Source of the DNA: Eubacteriales bacterium
Lineage (GTDB): Bacteria; Bacillota; Clostridia; Christensenellales; CAG-138
Length of the DNA stretch: 41,513 nucleotides
NCBI GenBank assembly: GCA_021373115.1
Contig: JAJFTI010000019.1
Span: 1 to 41,513 of the forward strand
Direction of reading: 5' to 3'
This document shows positions 33,922 to 41,513 of this stretch, piece by piece. The notes under the pieces are model-generated. The model ran no database searches and was not told the DNA's origin. It saw nothing but the letters and a program-made list of their open reading frames with translations. Position 1 is the first letter of the stretch. Every line of letters begins with the position of its first letter. A program made the translations under genes and the position numbers.

Positions 33922-34301
33922 TGGTGTTTTTCCTCCTCCACGATTACCCGGAAATGCTCCAATAACTCTTCTTCTCTCAGGCCGCAGGCGGGCGCAAGCC
34001 GAAGGATTTCCCGCATGTGTTCCTCGATTTCCCGGAGTTTTTCTTCCCGGAGCATTTCGACGTTTTTTTCAGCAACAAAGCACCCCTTTGCGGCAACGGT
34101 ATCGATATAACCGTCCCGCTCCAGTTCTTCGTATGCGCGTTTGGTTGTAATAACGCTGATACGCAGATCCTTTGCCAGCTGCCGAATCGAAGGCAGAGCG
34201 TCCCCTTCTTTCCATTCGCCGGAGATGATCGCATTCTTGATCTGCGTATAAATCTGCTCGTAAATCGGCTGATTGCTCGCGTTGCTGATCCAAATATTCA
34301 A
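33918..34301 (-). CDS. GntR family regulator, YtrA subfamily
   Basis: 127 residues. Winged HTH: NQPIYEQIYTQIKNAIISGEW, LPSIRQLAKDLRISVITTKRAYEELERDGYIDTVAAKGCFV, then a short two-helix tail of about 45 residues without an effector domain, the YtrA hallmark. The start is a TTG at 34299-34301: GGAGG lies 6 bases upstream and the HTH needs these residues. Head of the GntR-ATPase-permease operon; an inverted repeat in its promoter suggests autorepression. Confidence 0.94.
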   Translation of the reverse strand: MNIWISNASNQPIYEQIYTQIKNAIISGEWKEGDALPSIRQLAKDLRISVITTKRAYEELERDGYIDTVAAKGCFVAEKNVEMLREEKLREIEEHMREILRLAPACGLREEELLEHFRVIVEEEKHQ

Positions 34302-34317
34302 GCGCTTCCTCCGTATT

Positions 34318-34342
34318 ACTGTATATATTCAGCATATACAGT
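34318..34342. promoter_or_regulatory. Probable operator of the GntR/ABC operon
   Basis: 25-base inverted repeat with 9-base arms ACTGTATAT and ATATACAGT around a 7-base centre. It abuts and overlaps the -10 box, between promoter and ribosome site. Binding by the YtrA-type regulator is inferred. Confidence 0.65.
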
Positions 34343-34368
34343 ATATTCACTGAATGCCATACTGTCAA
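34340..34368 (-). promoter_or_regulatory. Promoter of the GntR/ABC operon
   Basis: Minus strand perfect TTGACA (34363-34368), 17-base spacer, TATACT (34340-34345). Confidence 0.85.
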
Positions 34369-34386
34369 CCCCTTCTTTCTCTTTCA

Positions 34387-34415
34387 TTGCCGAAGCAGGA
34401 ATTCCATGCTAATAT
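34387..34415 (+). promoter_or_regulatory. Promoter of the hydrogenase-like gene
   Basis: TTGCCG, 17-base spacer, then TGC before TAATAT (34410-34415), 53 bases before the ATG at 34468. Confidence 0.55.
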
Positions 34416-34467
34416 CGTAACTATATTGCAATTCCAAACAAGGGATCGAGTTAAAAGAGGTGTGCCT

Positions 34468-35715
34468 ATGACTTTTGAAGAACTCTATAACCGACTCCTG
34501 AAAAGCTCCGTAGACGGTTCTATGACGGAGGAATTGAATCTTCTCCGGAAGGACGGGTATGATCCCCATCAGCTTTCCTGCCTGCTCGATCCCGGTAAGC
34601 ATCCGCTCGTTGTCCGCACCGCGCAATGCGGCTGTTCGGGTGAGCAGAAGCGCGCCTGTCAAAATATATGTCCGTTTGACGCGCTGATTCTGAGCGGAGA
34701 AGGAAATATCGACGTCGATCCCTCGAATTGTGTTGGATGCAGCGCCTGCATCGACAACTGTAAAGCAAAAGCGCTGGTTGGGAACCGCGATGTGCTGGCA
34801 GCGCTCAAGGCGATTCGAGCCGCGACAACGCCGGTTTATGCCATGATCGCGCCCGCGTTCATCAATCAGTATTCCGAAGCGGTGACGCCGGGAAAACTAC
34901 GGGCGGCGTTTAAGCGAATCGGTTTTTCCGGAATGGTCGAAGTTGCGTTGTTTGCGGATATTCTTACACTGAAGGAAGCGCTGGAATTCGACCGTAATAT
35001 TCAAACGGAGCAGGATTATCAGCTCACGAGCTGCTGCTGCCCCATGTGGATCGGCATGATCCGCAAGGTTTTTTCCCAGCTGATGCCTTACGTTCCCGCG
35101 TCTGTCTCCCCTATGGCGGCCTGTGGGCGCGCAATCAAGCAGCTGCATCCCGGAGCGATTACGGTGTTTATCGGCCCATGCCTTGCAAAAAAAGCGGAAG
35201 CGCGCGAACCGGATTTGTGCGATTCGACCGACTTCGTACTGACCTTTCAGGAGATTCAAGACGTATTCGATTATGCGGGAATCGACCTGCCGAATCTACT
35301 GGAAGACGACCGCGACCATTCCTCGCGCGCAGGAAGAATATATGCGGGAAGCGGCGGCGTCAGCGAAGCTGTCCGTTCCACGGTGGAACGCATCAACCCG
35401 GATCGAAAAGTCCGGATTCGAACACGCCATGCCGACGGTGTTCCCGCTTGCAAGCAGATGCTCCAGGATATTCTGGAAGGTAAGGGCGGTGCGAACTTTT
35501 ACGAAGGAATGGGGTGCGTCGGCGGCTGTGTTGGTGGCCCGCGTTCCCTGGTTTCGCGGGAGGATGGCCGCGCAAGCGTAATTCGATACGGGGCGGACGC
35601 GCCATACAACACGCCGATTGACAATCCGTACGTCGTTGCGCTTCTGCATCAGCTCGGTTTAGATACAATCGAAAGTCTGCTGGAGAAGAGTGAAATTTTC
35701 GAGAGAAATTTTTGA
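34468..35715 (+). CDS. [FeFe]-hydrogenase-like iron-sulfur protein with two [4Fe-4S] sites
   Basis: 415 residues. An N-terminal region with Cys-rich ferredoxin-like sites (CGCSGEQKRACQNICPFDAL, then CVGCSACIDNCKAKAL, residues 54-100) is joined to an H-cluster domain. Loop L1 reads TSCCCPMW (187-194), L2 GPCLAKKAEA (C238, K241, E244), L3 EGMGCVGGCVGGP (C350, C354). All four H-cluster cysteine positions are present, but the usual MPC of L2 is GPC and L1 has an extra Cys in place of Ser. These fit the divergent, uncharacterised group D-like clade and not the classical HydA. It may be a redox sensor or bifurcating partner, not a bulk hydrogenase. ATG at 34468 follows AGAGGTG. Confidence 0.88.
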   Translation: MTFEELYNRLLKSSVDGSMTEELNLLRKDGYDPHQLSCLLDPGKHPLVVRTAQCGCSGEQKRACQNICPFDALILSGEGNIDVDPSNCVGCSACIDNCKAKALVGNRDVLAALKAIRAATTPVYAMIAPAFINQYSEAVTPGKLRAAFKRIGFSGMVEVALFADILTLKEALEFDRNIQTEQDYQLTSCCCPMWIGMIRKVFSQLMPYVPASVSPMAACGRAIKQLHPGAITVFIGPCLAKKAEAREPDLCDSTDFVLTFQEIQDVFDYAGIDLPNLLEDDRDHSSRAGRIYAGSGGVSEAVRSTVERINPDRKVRIRTRHADGVPACKQMLQDILEGKGGANFYEGMGCVGGCVGGPRSLVSREDGRASVIRYGADAPYNTPIDNPYVVALLHQLGLDTIESLLEKSEIFERNF

Positions 35716-35879
35716 ATACTATAAGTTCGATCATCCGCAAACGCCTAAATATGCTTGCACATATATGGAATAAATACGTGTGTTTTTATTGTCTTCTGTA
35801 TATAATATTGACAAACACTTTGGTAAAATGATTCGACTTCGCAGATTTCTTCTATCTATTCTAAAAAAATGGAGTGTTT

Positions 35880-37739
35880 ATGAAAAGTAAGCTGAAATAC
35901 CGTTTTGACAATCTCATGTCCAGAGGTACCGGCGTTCTGATTGGCAGTCTCGCCATCGTGACGCTTCTGTTAATTTCGATTGTCTCCTTCATCGTGTGGG
36001 TAACCGGTTCTGCCGACGGTACCGGTTTCCTCGGATTGTTCTGGATGGGTGTTCTGCGATCGCTTGACCCCGGTACAATGGGCGGCGACACGGGAAGTTT
36101 CCTCTTTGTCGGCGCTATGTTCGTGATAACGCTGGGTGGAATCTTTATCTTCAGCATTCTTATCGGTCTTTTAACCACGGGTATCTCTTCCAAGCTGGAA
36201 GCGCTGCAAAAAGGCCACTCCGCGGTTATGGAGTCGAACCACACGGTTATTCTCGGCTGGTCCAGCCAGATCTTTACGATTCTTTCCGAACTGGTCGAAG
36301 CCAACAGCAATCAAAAAAAAGCCTGTGTTGTCATTTTGAGTCCATTGGACAAGGTTGAAATGGATGATGCGGTTCGCAGCCGGATTCCGGATCGAAAAAC
36401 TACGCGGATCGTAACGAGAAACGGCAGCCCGATCGATCTGAACGATCTCGGATTATTAAGTCTGCACACTGCGCGCTCGATCATCATCAACGAAAGCAAC
36501 GATGCGGATGTCATCAAAACGCTGCTGGCGGTCATCAACTCACCTATTCAGCGTACATCACCATATAACATTGTCGCCGTACTGCGCGAACCAAAGAACG
36601 TTGAAGTCGCTAAGATTGCCGCGCGCGGTCAGGCAGAGATTATTTTGGAGGATTCCATTATTTCCCGCATTATTGCGCAAACCTGCCGTCAAAGCGGTCT
36701 TTCCGCAGTCTATACGGAGCTGCTCGATTTTGGCGGCGACGAGGTTTATATGCGTTCCTTTCCGGCGTGTACCGGAAAAACTTACGGCGAAGTGCTTGCC
36801 CTGTTTGAAACTTCCGCCGTTATCGGCCTGAAGTCGACGGCGGGCGTTCGGCTGAACCCGCCGATGGATACCTTGATCGCCGAGGGGGATGAAATCATTG
36901 CCGTTTCGGCGGATGACGACACGTTTGTTCTGAACGCAAGCTCGTCTGCCGTCTTTGACGAGCACGCCATATCGATCAGCCGGAATACCGCCGCCCGCGC
37001 GGAGCATATTCTGATTCTCGGCTGGAATGAAAACGCGCTTCGTATTATTCAGGAACTCGACCACTATGTGCCGCAGAACTCAAAAATTACCGTCGTAACC
37101 GATATAGCCGAAGCAAAGTCCGAGCTGAAACACGCGCAGCGTTCACTGGAGCATCTTTCCGTCGCATTGGTTGAGGAGGATATTACCAGCCGCGCAACGC
37201 TGGACACGCTGCTTGTCGAGGATTACCCGCATATTATTCTGCTCTCCGACCGCTCCATGGCGGATGCTCAGAAGGCGGATGCAAACACGCTGATTACGCT
37301 CTTGCACTTGCGCAATATTTCCGAGCAAACCGGCAAACAGTTTTCCATCGTCAGCGAAATGCTGGATGTTCGCAACCGCCGTCTGGCCGAGATTGCCAAA
37401 GTGAACGACTTCATTGTCAGCGAAACCATCATCAGTCTGCTCATTACGCAGGTTTCCGAAAACAACGCGCTCAACGCCGTATTCGAGGACATCTTCGACG
37501 CGGATGGTTCGGAACTCTATATTAAGCCCATCGTCGAATATATCCGCACGGATTCGCCGGTCAGCTTCTATACCGTTCTTGAGGCGGCGCGCAGGAAAGG
37601 CGAAACGGCCTTTGGTTACAAAATCGCCGCGGAAGCGCAGATGAATTTACCGGGCGGCGGAATCCATATCAATCCGGTAAAATCGCAGCCTATTTCATTC
37701 GAGCCTGCGGACAGTGTGATTGTTGCCGCGGAAGATTAA
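35880..37739 (+). CDS. CASTOR/POLLUX-type ion channel (TrkA-N/RCK domains)
   Basis: 619 residues. Two membrane helices (about 18-41 and 75-99) flank a pore helix with LRSLDPGTMGGDTG (about 59-72), as in bacterial CASTOR/POLLUX relatives. A Rossmann RCK domain starts at about 121 (HTVILGWSSQIF) and a second at about 370 (HILILGWNENALRII), each followed by its ligand-binding half. It would be a ligand- or calcium-gated cation channel. ATG at 35880 follows TGGAG 5 bases away; a GTG two codons earlier is rejected. A strong terminator follows. Whether it works with the hydrogenase-like gene, 164 bases upstream, is unclear; only an A/T-rich, weak promoter region lies between. Confidence 0.88.
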   Translation: MKSKLKYRFDNLMSRGTGVLIGSLAIVTLLLISIVSFIVWVTGSADGTGFLGLFWMGVLRSLDPGTMGGDTGSFLFVGAMFVITLGGIFIFSILIGLLTTGISSKLEALQKGHSAVMESNHTVILGWSSQIFTILSELVEANSNQKKACVVILSPLDKVEMDDAVRSRIPDRKTTRIVTRNGSPIDLNDLGLLSLHTARSIIINESNDADVIKTLLAVINSPIQRTSPYNIVAVLREPKNVEVAKIAARGQAEIILEDSIISRIIAQTCRQSGLSAVYTELLDFGGDEVYMRSFPACTGKTYGEVLALFETSAVIGLKSTAGVRLNPPMDTLIAEGDEIIAVSADDDTFVLNASSSAVFDEHAISISRNTAARAEHILILGWNENALRIIQELDHYVPQNSKITVVTDIAEAKSELKHAQRSLEHLSVALVEEDITSRATLDTLLVEDYPHIILLSDRSMADAQKADANTLITLLHLRNISEQTGKQFSIVSEMLDVRNRRLAEIAKVNDFIVSETIISLLITQVSENNALNAVFEDIFDADGSELYIKPIVEYIRTDSPVSFYTVLEAARRKGETAFGYKIAAEAQMNLPGGGIHINPVKSQPISFEPADSVIVAAED

Positions 37740-37752
37740 TCCGTAACGATTC

Positions 37753-37801
37753 AAAACAGTGCTTGACCTCCATGTTCGAAGGAAGTCAAGCACTGTTTTT
37801 T
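37753..37801. terminator. Terminator between convergent genes
   Basis: AACAGTGCTTGAC pairs with GTCAAGCACTGTT and ends in TTTTTT on plus (37796-37801). The minus strand has the matching A-rich side (AAAAC), so it may serve both directions. Confidence 0.88.
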
Positions 37802-37805
37802 GTAT

Positions 37806-38228
37806 TTAACCTTCAATCAACTTTCCCACAACAGGTACGTCTTTTAATTTTGCTACGCCGTGCGGCGATTTGTTTTTGATGATATCCGTCAAGTCCTGAC
37901 CGGCGGAATAACCGTTGTGCTCGCCGTTCTTCCATTTTGGCAGATTCGTCACGTCATAGATCACGCCATCCACGGCGACATACGCTGGATTTCCATCCTT
38001 TCCGTTAAACTGGGCAAGTTCGGAAAGCGTAAGCTCCAGCGCTCCGCTTTGCGCGGACCCATCGGTTTGCGCGGGGGGATTGGCTGCGGCCGCCTCTGCG
38101 GTTTCCGCAGGCGCAGCCGTTGCCGCGGGAGCGGAAGACGGGCTTGCAGGCGCCGCGCCCGCGGCGCAGGCGGAAGCGAATGCCGCCAGCATAAGCATTG
38201 TCAGGATCCGTATGATTGTACGTTTCAT
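37806..38228 (-). CDS. Cytochrome b5-like heme-binding domain lipoprotein
   Basis: 140 residues. Signal peptide with a lipobox-like FASAC (Cys about 21), then an Ala/Pro/Ser-rich linker to about 60, then a cytochrome b5-type domain: LTLSELAQFNGKDGNPAYVAVDGVIYDVTN, NGYSAGQDLTDII and NKSPHGVAKLKDVPVVGKL. His residues in EHNGYS and SPHG sit where axial heme ligands are expected. It would be anchored outside the membrane. ATG at 38228 has only a weak ribosome site. Partner proteins are not evident in the neighbourhood. Confidence 0.87.
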   Translation of the reverse strand: MKRTIIRILTMLMLAAFASACAAGAAPASPSSAPAATAAPAETAEAAAANPPAQTDGSAQSGALELTLSELAQFNGKDGNPAYVAVDGVIYDVTNLPKWKNGEHNGYSAGQDLTDIIKNKSPHGVAKLKDVPVVGKLIEG

Positions 38229-38307
38229 ATTCTTTCAACCCGTCTAAGTCAATTTCTGATTTCTACTCAATATAACAAGAATTATTCTCGTTTATTATTA
38301 TAATAGC

Positions 38308-38334
38308 AAAAAGACCGGCTGATTACAACCGGTC
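38308..38334 (-). terminator. Intrinsic terminator after the 38384 gene
   Basis: Minus strand GACCGG (38329-38334) pairs with CCGGTC (38313-38318) across a 10-base loop, then five T (38308-38312). Confidence 0.78.
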
Positions 38335-38383
38335 ATGTCTTTAATATGGTGATTGATTCACAAACCGAATCCGCTGCGGCGCG

Positions 38384-38890
38384 CTATAGCGCCGTCATTC
38401 GCTCCGTAAGGGAGCGTACTAACTCCTGCAGGTTTTCCGGCGCCGGTACGATATAGCTTCTCTGATCGTCCTTCATGCCGAGGGAGGGCACCATATGTTT
38501 TTTTGTGATTGGAACTTCCACTACGCCGACAAACCGGATTGCATGATAGGAAAGCGAAAATGCTTCGCCGGAATCTCCGTTTGCCGGATTTGGCATGGAA
38601 ACCCCTTCCACTCCATCTTCCGAGCAGGAGATATGAACGCGGGATAGGCGGCGTTTTGTCGCTAAAGCACTGCCGCCTGCGAACGCCATCCAAACGCAAA
38701 GCGCAAGGCTCGCAATCAATACCAGCTCCGGGGAAGCCATTGAAATCAATGGCTCTGTATTGGATCCCGCGCGAATCATATTGATAGTGTTGACGATGAT
38801 CAGCAGCACAATCACGACCATATTGCTCCAAAACGTCATGTCCAGCAAAATGGTCGCCTGCCGGTCGACGCCGGCTGTTGTTTTCTGCAT
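38384..38890 (-). CDS. Two-helix membrane protein, unknown function
   Basis: 168 residues, not recognised. Hydrophobic helices at about 20-38 (WSNMVVIVLLIIVNTINM) and 53-74 (ELVLIASLALCVWMAFAGG), then an 85-residue cytosolic part with VHISCSEDGVEGVSMPNP and YHAIRFVGVVEVPITKK and a C-terminal helix NLQELVRSLTERM. The soluble part looks like a small PH-like (bPH) beta domain, by pattern only. ATG at 38890 follows GGGAGGG; a longer frame upstream would overlap EF-G2 and is rejected. Bounded by terminators on both sides. Confidence 0.75.
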   Translation of the reverse strand: MQKTTAGVDRQATILLDMTFWSNMVVIVLLIIVNTINMIRAGSNTEPLISMASPELVLIASLALCVWMAFAGGSALATKRRLSRVHISCSEDGVEGVSMPNPANGDSGEAFSLSYHAIRFVGVVEVPITKKHMVPSLGMKDDQRSYIVPAPENLQELVRSLTERMTAL

Positions 38891-38935
38891 CGCCTTGCCC
38901 TCCCTGCTTTCAAACAGTGTTTGATTCTTCCGATC

Positions 38936-38966
38936 AAAAACGGAGGACGGATTATCCGCCCTCCGC
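38936..38966 (-). terminator. Intrinsic terminator after EF-G2
   Basis: Minus strand CGGAGGGCGGAT pairs with ATCCGTCCTCCG (one mismatch) across a tiny loop and ends in TTTTT. Confidence 0.88.
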
Positions 38967-38978
38967 CGTATGGTTTCT

Positions 38979-41051
38979 TTACTCTTCCTCTTCGTCTTCC
39001 TTCTTCGCCTGCTCAATGATCTTTTTGGCAATGTTGGCCGGCACGTCCTCATAGCGTACAAACTCGCTCGTGAACGAACCGCGTGCCTGAGACATGCTGC
39101 GAAGATCCGTCGCATACTTAAACATTTCGGAAAGCGGCGCTTCCGCAACAACGATTGTTCCGCCGTCCACCGGGTTCATGCCAAGCATACGGCCGCGGCG
39201 GGAAGAAAGATCTCCGCTGATGGCGCCTACGTAATCGTTCGGAACGAAGATTTCGTAGCGGTAGATTGGTTCGATCAGCGTCGGGTTCGCCTTGACGCAA
39301 GCGGCCTTATAGGAAAGACGCGCGGCGGATTTGAACGCGACCTCCTTCGAATCGACGGGGTGATACTTGCCGTCGTACAAGGTGGCTTTAATATTCACCA
39401 TTGGGTACCCTGCCAATACACCGTGCAGCAGAGCCTCTTTAAGCCCCTTTTCAACGGCGGGAATAAATTCCCTCGGAACAACGCCTCCTACGATCGCGTT
39501 GACGAATTCGAAATCCACGCCTTCCGCGGCAGGCTCGAATCGCATTTGAACAACGCCGTACTGGCCACTGCCGCCGGATTGTTTCTTGTGTTTGCCTTCG
39601 GCTTCCGCCATCGTATGGATCGTTTCACGGTACGGAATACGCGGATCGGCTAGCTGCGCTTCCACGTTGTTCTTATTGCGAAGTTTTCCGCAAACGACCT
39701 CAATATGCATTTCACCGAGGCCTTGAATCAACACGTCGCCGGTTTCAGCGTTCTTTTCAATCTGAATGGTCGGGTCTTCTTCCTTGATGCGGTTCAGCCC
39801 GGAGATAACCTTGTCGTCTTCGCCCTGCTTCTTCGCGGTAACGGCCAGTGAAATCGCGGGCTTCGGGAAATCAATGGGTGCAAAGATCACCGGATCGCCG
39901 GCATCGCAGAGCGTGTCGCCCGTTGCGGTATACTGCAGTTTCGGCAGAGCGCCGATATCGCCCGCATTCAGCTTGTCGATTGCGATGCTCTTCTTGCCGC
40001 GCAACATCACGGGAGCCGTCGGTTTTTCACCTTTTTCCGCATTGGTATTATACGGCGCTACGCTCAAGTCGAGCGAGCCGCGGTAGACCTTGACGATGGA
40101 GAACTTTCCAAACTGGTCAAATGTGGTTTTTATGACCTGCGCGGCAAATTTGCCGCTTTGCGAAACAACGACTTCCGCGCCGGTCTTCGCGTTTGTCGCC
40201 TTTGGCGCTTTTGCCAGATCGGCGGAGGGCAGATAATGAACGATATTGTCAAGCAGCGTGATAACGCCGATGTTCTGCGCCGCAGATACGCACGTAACCG
40301 GAGTAATTACGCCGTCTCGAACGCCGACGGAAAGCCCCTTGAGCATTTCTTCGCGGGAAAGCTCGAACGTTTCAAGGTATTTCTCCATGAGTTCCTCGTC
40401 CGCCTCCGCGGCGGCTTCCGTAAGTTTTTCATAGAGGGATTCCGCTTCCGCCTTCAGTCCGGCAGGAATTTCGGTTTCCTTTTCGCCCTTGCCGTCGAAT
40501 AATTTGCCGGACATATGAACGATATCGACATATCCTTTGAACACGCCGCCTTCAATGATGGGCAGCTGAATCGGAACAACGCTCGGTCCGAACTTTTCGC
40601 TGATTTCCTTCATCACTTTCTCGAAATTCGCATTCTCGCGATCGAGCTGGTTGATGGCAATCATGCGTGCCTTGTGCGATTTTGCGCACATTGCCATGGC
40701 TTTCTCCGCGCCGACGACCGGGCCGGAAACCGCGCCGATCACGATCAGCGCGCTGTCCGCCAGCGCCATGGCCGCGGTAACTTCACCGTAAAAATCGAAG
40801 AATCCGGGAGCGTCGATCACGTTGACCTTTGTGTTTTTCCATTCCAGCGGCGCAAGCGCGAGATTGATGGAAATACCGCGAGAAATTTCTTCGGGGTCAA
40901 AGTCGGTCGCCGTGGTGCCGTTTTCAACCTTGCCCAAGCGGTCAAGAAGTCCGGCGTTGAACAGCATCGCTTCGGTCAGCGTGGTCTTTCCCTCGCCGCC
41001 ATGCCCGAAAACGCCAATATTACGAATGTCTTTCGCGGTGTATTCCTTCAT
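38979..41051 (-). CDS. Elongation factor G paralogue (EF-G2-like)
   Basis: 690 residues with the full EF-G architecture: G domain, II, III, IV (RIPYRETIHTMAEAEG start) and V. G1 is GHGGEGKTT (16-24, EF-G has AHIDAGKTT), RGISI at 58-62, G3 DAPGFFDF (80-87, EF-G has DTPGHVDF) and G4 NQLD (134-137, NKMD in EF-G). The catalytic His of G3 is Phe and G4 is altered, so this is the EF-G2 type, not the main translocase. A canonical fusA should exist elsewhere. ATG at 41051 follows GGGGGAA. Single-gene unit with own promoter and terminator. Confidence 0.93.
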   Translation of the reverse strand: MKEYTAKDIRNIGVFGHGGEGKTTLTEAMLFNAGLLDRLGKVENGTTATDFDPEEISRGISINLALAPLEWKNTKVNVIDAPGFFDFYGEVTAAMALADSALIVIGAVSGPVVGAEKAMAMCAKSHKARMIAINQLDRENANFEKVMKEISEKFGPSVVPIQLPIIEGGVFKGYVDIVHMSGKLFDGKGEKETEIPAGLKAEAESLYEKLTEAAAEADEELMEKYLETFELSREEMLKGLSVGVRDGVITPVTCVSAAQNIGVITLLDNIVHYLPSADLAKAPKATNAKTGAEVVVSQSGKFAAQVIKTTFDQFGKFSIVKVYRGSLDLSVAPYNTNAEKGEKPTAPVMLRGKKSIAIDKLNAGDIGALPKLQYTATGDTLCDAGDPVIFAPIDFPKPAISLAVTAKKQGEDDKVISGLNRIKEEDPTIQIEKNAETGDVLIQGLGEMHIEVVCGKLRNKNNVEAQLADPRIPYRETIHTMAEAEGKHKKQSGGSGQYGVVQMRFEPAAEGVDFEFVNAIVGGVVPREFIPAVEKGLKEALLHGVLAGYPMVNIKATLYDGKYHPVDSKEVAFKSAARLSYKAACVKANPTLIEPIYRYEIFVPNDYVGAISGDLSSRRGRMLGMNPVDGGTIVVAEAPLSEMFKYATDLRSMSQARGSFTSEFVRYEDVPANIAKKIIEQAKKEDEEEE

Positions 41052-41208
41052 TTCGGTTCCCCCTGTATTGATTCTTTGAACGCGTTTGGCCGCGTATTCT
41101 GATCCGTCCTGTACGGATGAAGATTCAATTTTGATTGGATAACGAACGCTAACTCGGAAACAAACGCTTTTATGACGTTCCAATTGTAAAAACGTCGCGC
41201 CACATGCT

Positions 41209-41237
41209 ATTTTATCAGCTTCAAAACGCCTTGTAAA
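41209..41237 (-). promoter_or_regulatory. Promoter of EF-G2
   Basis: Minus strand TTTACA (41232-41237), 17-base spacer, TAAAAT (41209-41214), giving a leader of about 150 bases. Starts 10 bases after the ahcY stop. Confidence 0.6.
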
Positions 41238-41246
41238 CCACGAATT

Positions 41247-41513
41247 TCAGGCGTTTCCGCTCTGAAGATACGCTTTTTGTTCGTCCGTCAGTTTGTCTAT
41301 GGTCACGCCGAGTGCGGTAAGTTTACGTTCCGCCACCTCGCGGTCGATCTCGGCGGGAACCGGATAGAGCTTTGGTTCGAGCTTTCCGCGGTGATCCGCG
41401 ATATACCGCGCGCAGAGCGCCTGAATGCCGAAGCTCAAGTCCATGATCTCCGCCGGGTGGCCGTCGCCCGCCGCGAGGTTCACAAGTCGGCCTTCGCCGA
41501 TCACGTTGACCCA
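41247..41513 (-). CDS. ahcY: Adenosylhomocysteinase, C-terminal end (cut by window edge)
   Basis: About 89 C-terminal residues of S-adenosylhomocysteine hydrolase; the rest lies beyond the window. [21 protein letters not shown] is the conserved NAD-binding segment, [15 protein letters not shown] follows, and the tail reads [19 protein letters not shown] and [15 protein letters not shown]. Many SAHHs end in KYRY or similar with a conserved Lys-Tyr that closes the partner's NAD site; this one ends YLQSGNA, as in shorter bacterial/thermophile-type enzymes, where the Tyr anchor is absent. The enzyme hydrolyses SAH to adenosine and homocysteine in the methyl cycle. Confidence 0.93.
   Translation of the reverse strand, partial: WVNVIGEGRLVNLAAGDGHPAEIMDLSFGIQALCARYIADHRGKLEPKLYPVPAEIDREVAERKLTALGVTIDKLTDEQKAYLQSGNA

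Noticed and set aside
1..41513. Mobile elements, CRISPR arrays, integrases or phage genes
   Set aside because: None found: no transposase or integrase motifs, no spaced repeat arrays, and no tRNA-adjacent attachment duplication around tRNA-Ala.

Overview
The window looks like a chromosomal segment from a low-copy, Gram-positive, anaerobic Firmicute, most likely class Clostridia. The reasons are the rpsB-tsf-pyrH-frr-uppS-cdsA block, the IreB-RuvX-DUF1292 trio, strong AGGAGG-type ribosome binding sites, PadR/DUF1700 and YtrA-type GntR/ABC cassettes, an EF-G2 paralogue and a [FeFe]-hydrogenase-like protein. A finer placement (for example Christensenellales-like) would be a guess. Nearly everything is vertical core or ordinary accessory gene content. 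I see no prophage, insertion sequence, CRISPR array or integron.

Layout. 1-4514 (minus): translation and envelope block read rpsB, tsf, pyrH, frr, a 69-residue PASTA-like protein, uppS, cdsA (cut by the window edge), with intrinsic terminators after tsf and pyrH and a good extended -10 promoter before rpsB. 4578-5585 (minus): ireB-type gene, ruvX, DUF1292 gene. 5765-6156: yajC. 6222-8502 (minus): iscR-nifS-nifU iron-sulfur operon with an IscR-like operator in its leader. 8539-9108: ogt, divergent from a plus-strand pair of membrane proteins (9184-11656). 11725-16740 (minus): five-gene chain tyrS, yigZ, a large secreted/anchored beta-domain protein, a DUF2461 gene, a small membrane protein. 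16810-22203 (minus): two paralogous PhoB/PhoR-type two-component systems in tandem. 22267-25672 (minus): class A PBP and a cysteine-free family-4-like uracil-DNA glycosylase. 25859-25935 (plus): tRNA-Ala(GGC). 26110-29229 (minus): rhomboid-like membrane protein, a membrane diguanylate cyclase and an unrecognised acidic protein. 29291-32167 (minus): padR-DUF1700-SDR-SDR. 32235-32314 (plus): a possible very short RNA. 32386-34368 (minus): GntR/ABC cassette. 34387-37801 (plus): [FeFe]-hydrogenase-like protein and a CASTOR/POLLUX-type channel. 37806-38890 (minus): cytochrome-b5-like lipoprotein and a two-TM protein. 38936-41237: EF-G2; 41247-41513: C-terminus of ahcY.

How genes work together. The iscR operon senses and builds Fe-S clusters needed by enzymes such as the hydrogenase-like protein. 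The two TCS, the PBP and UppS/CdsA all bear on the cell envelope. PadR and GntR cassettes each look autoregulated through palindromes overlapping their own -10 boxes. No obviously new multi-gene system stands out. The most unusual items are the cysteine-free UDG, the variant-loop hydrogenase, the His-less EF-G paralogue and the tiny promoter-terminator unit at 32235-32314.
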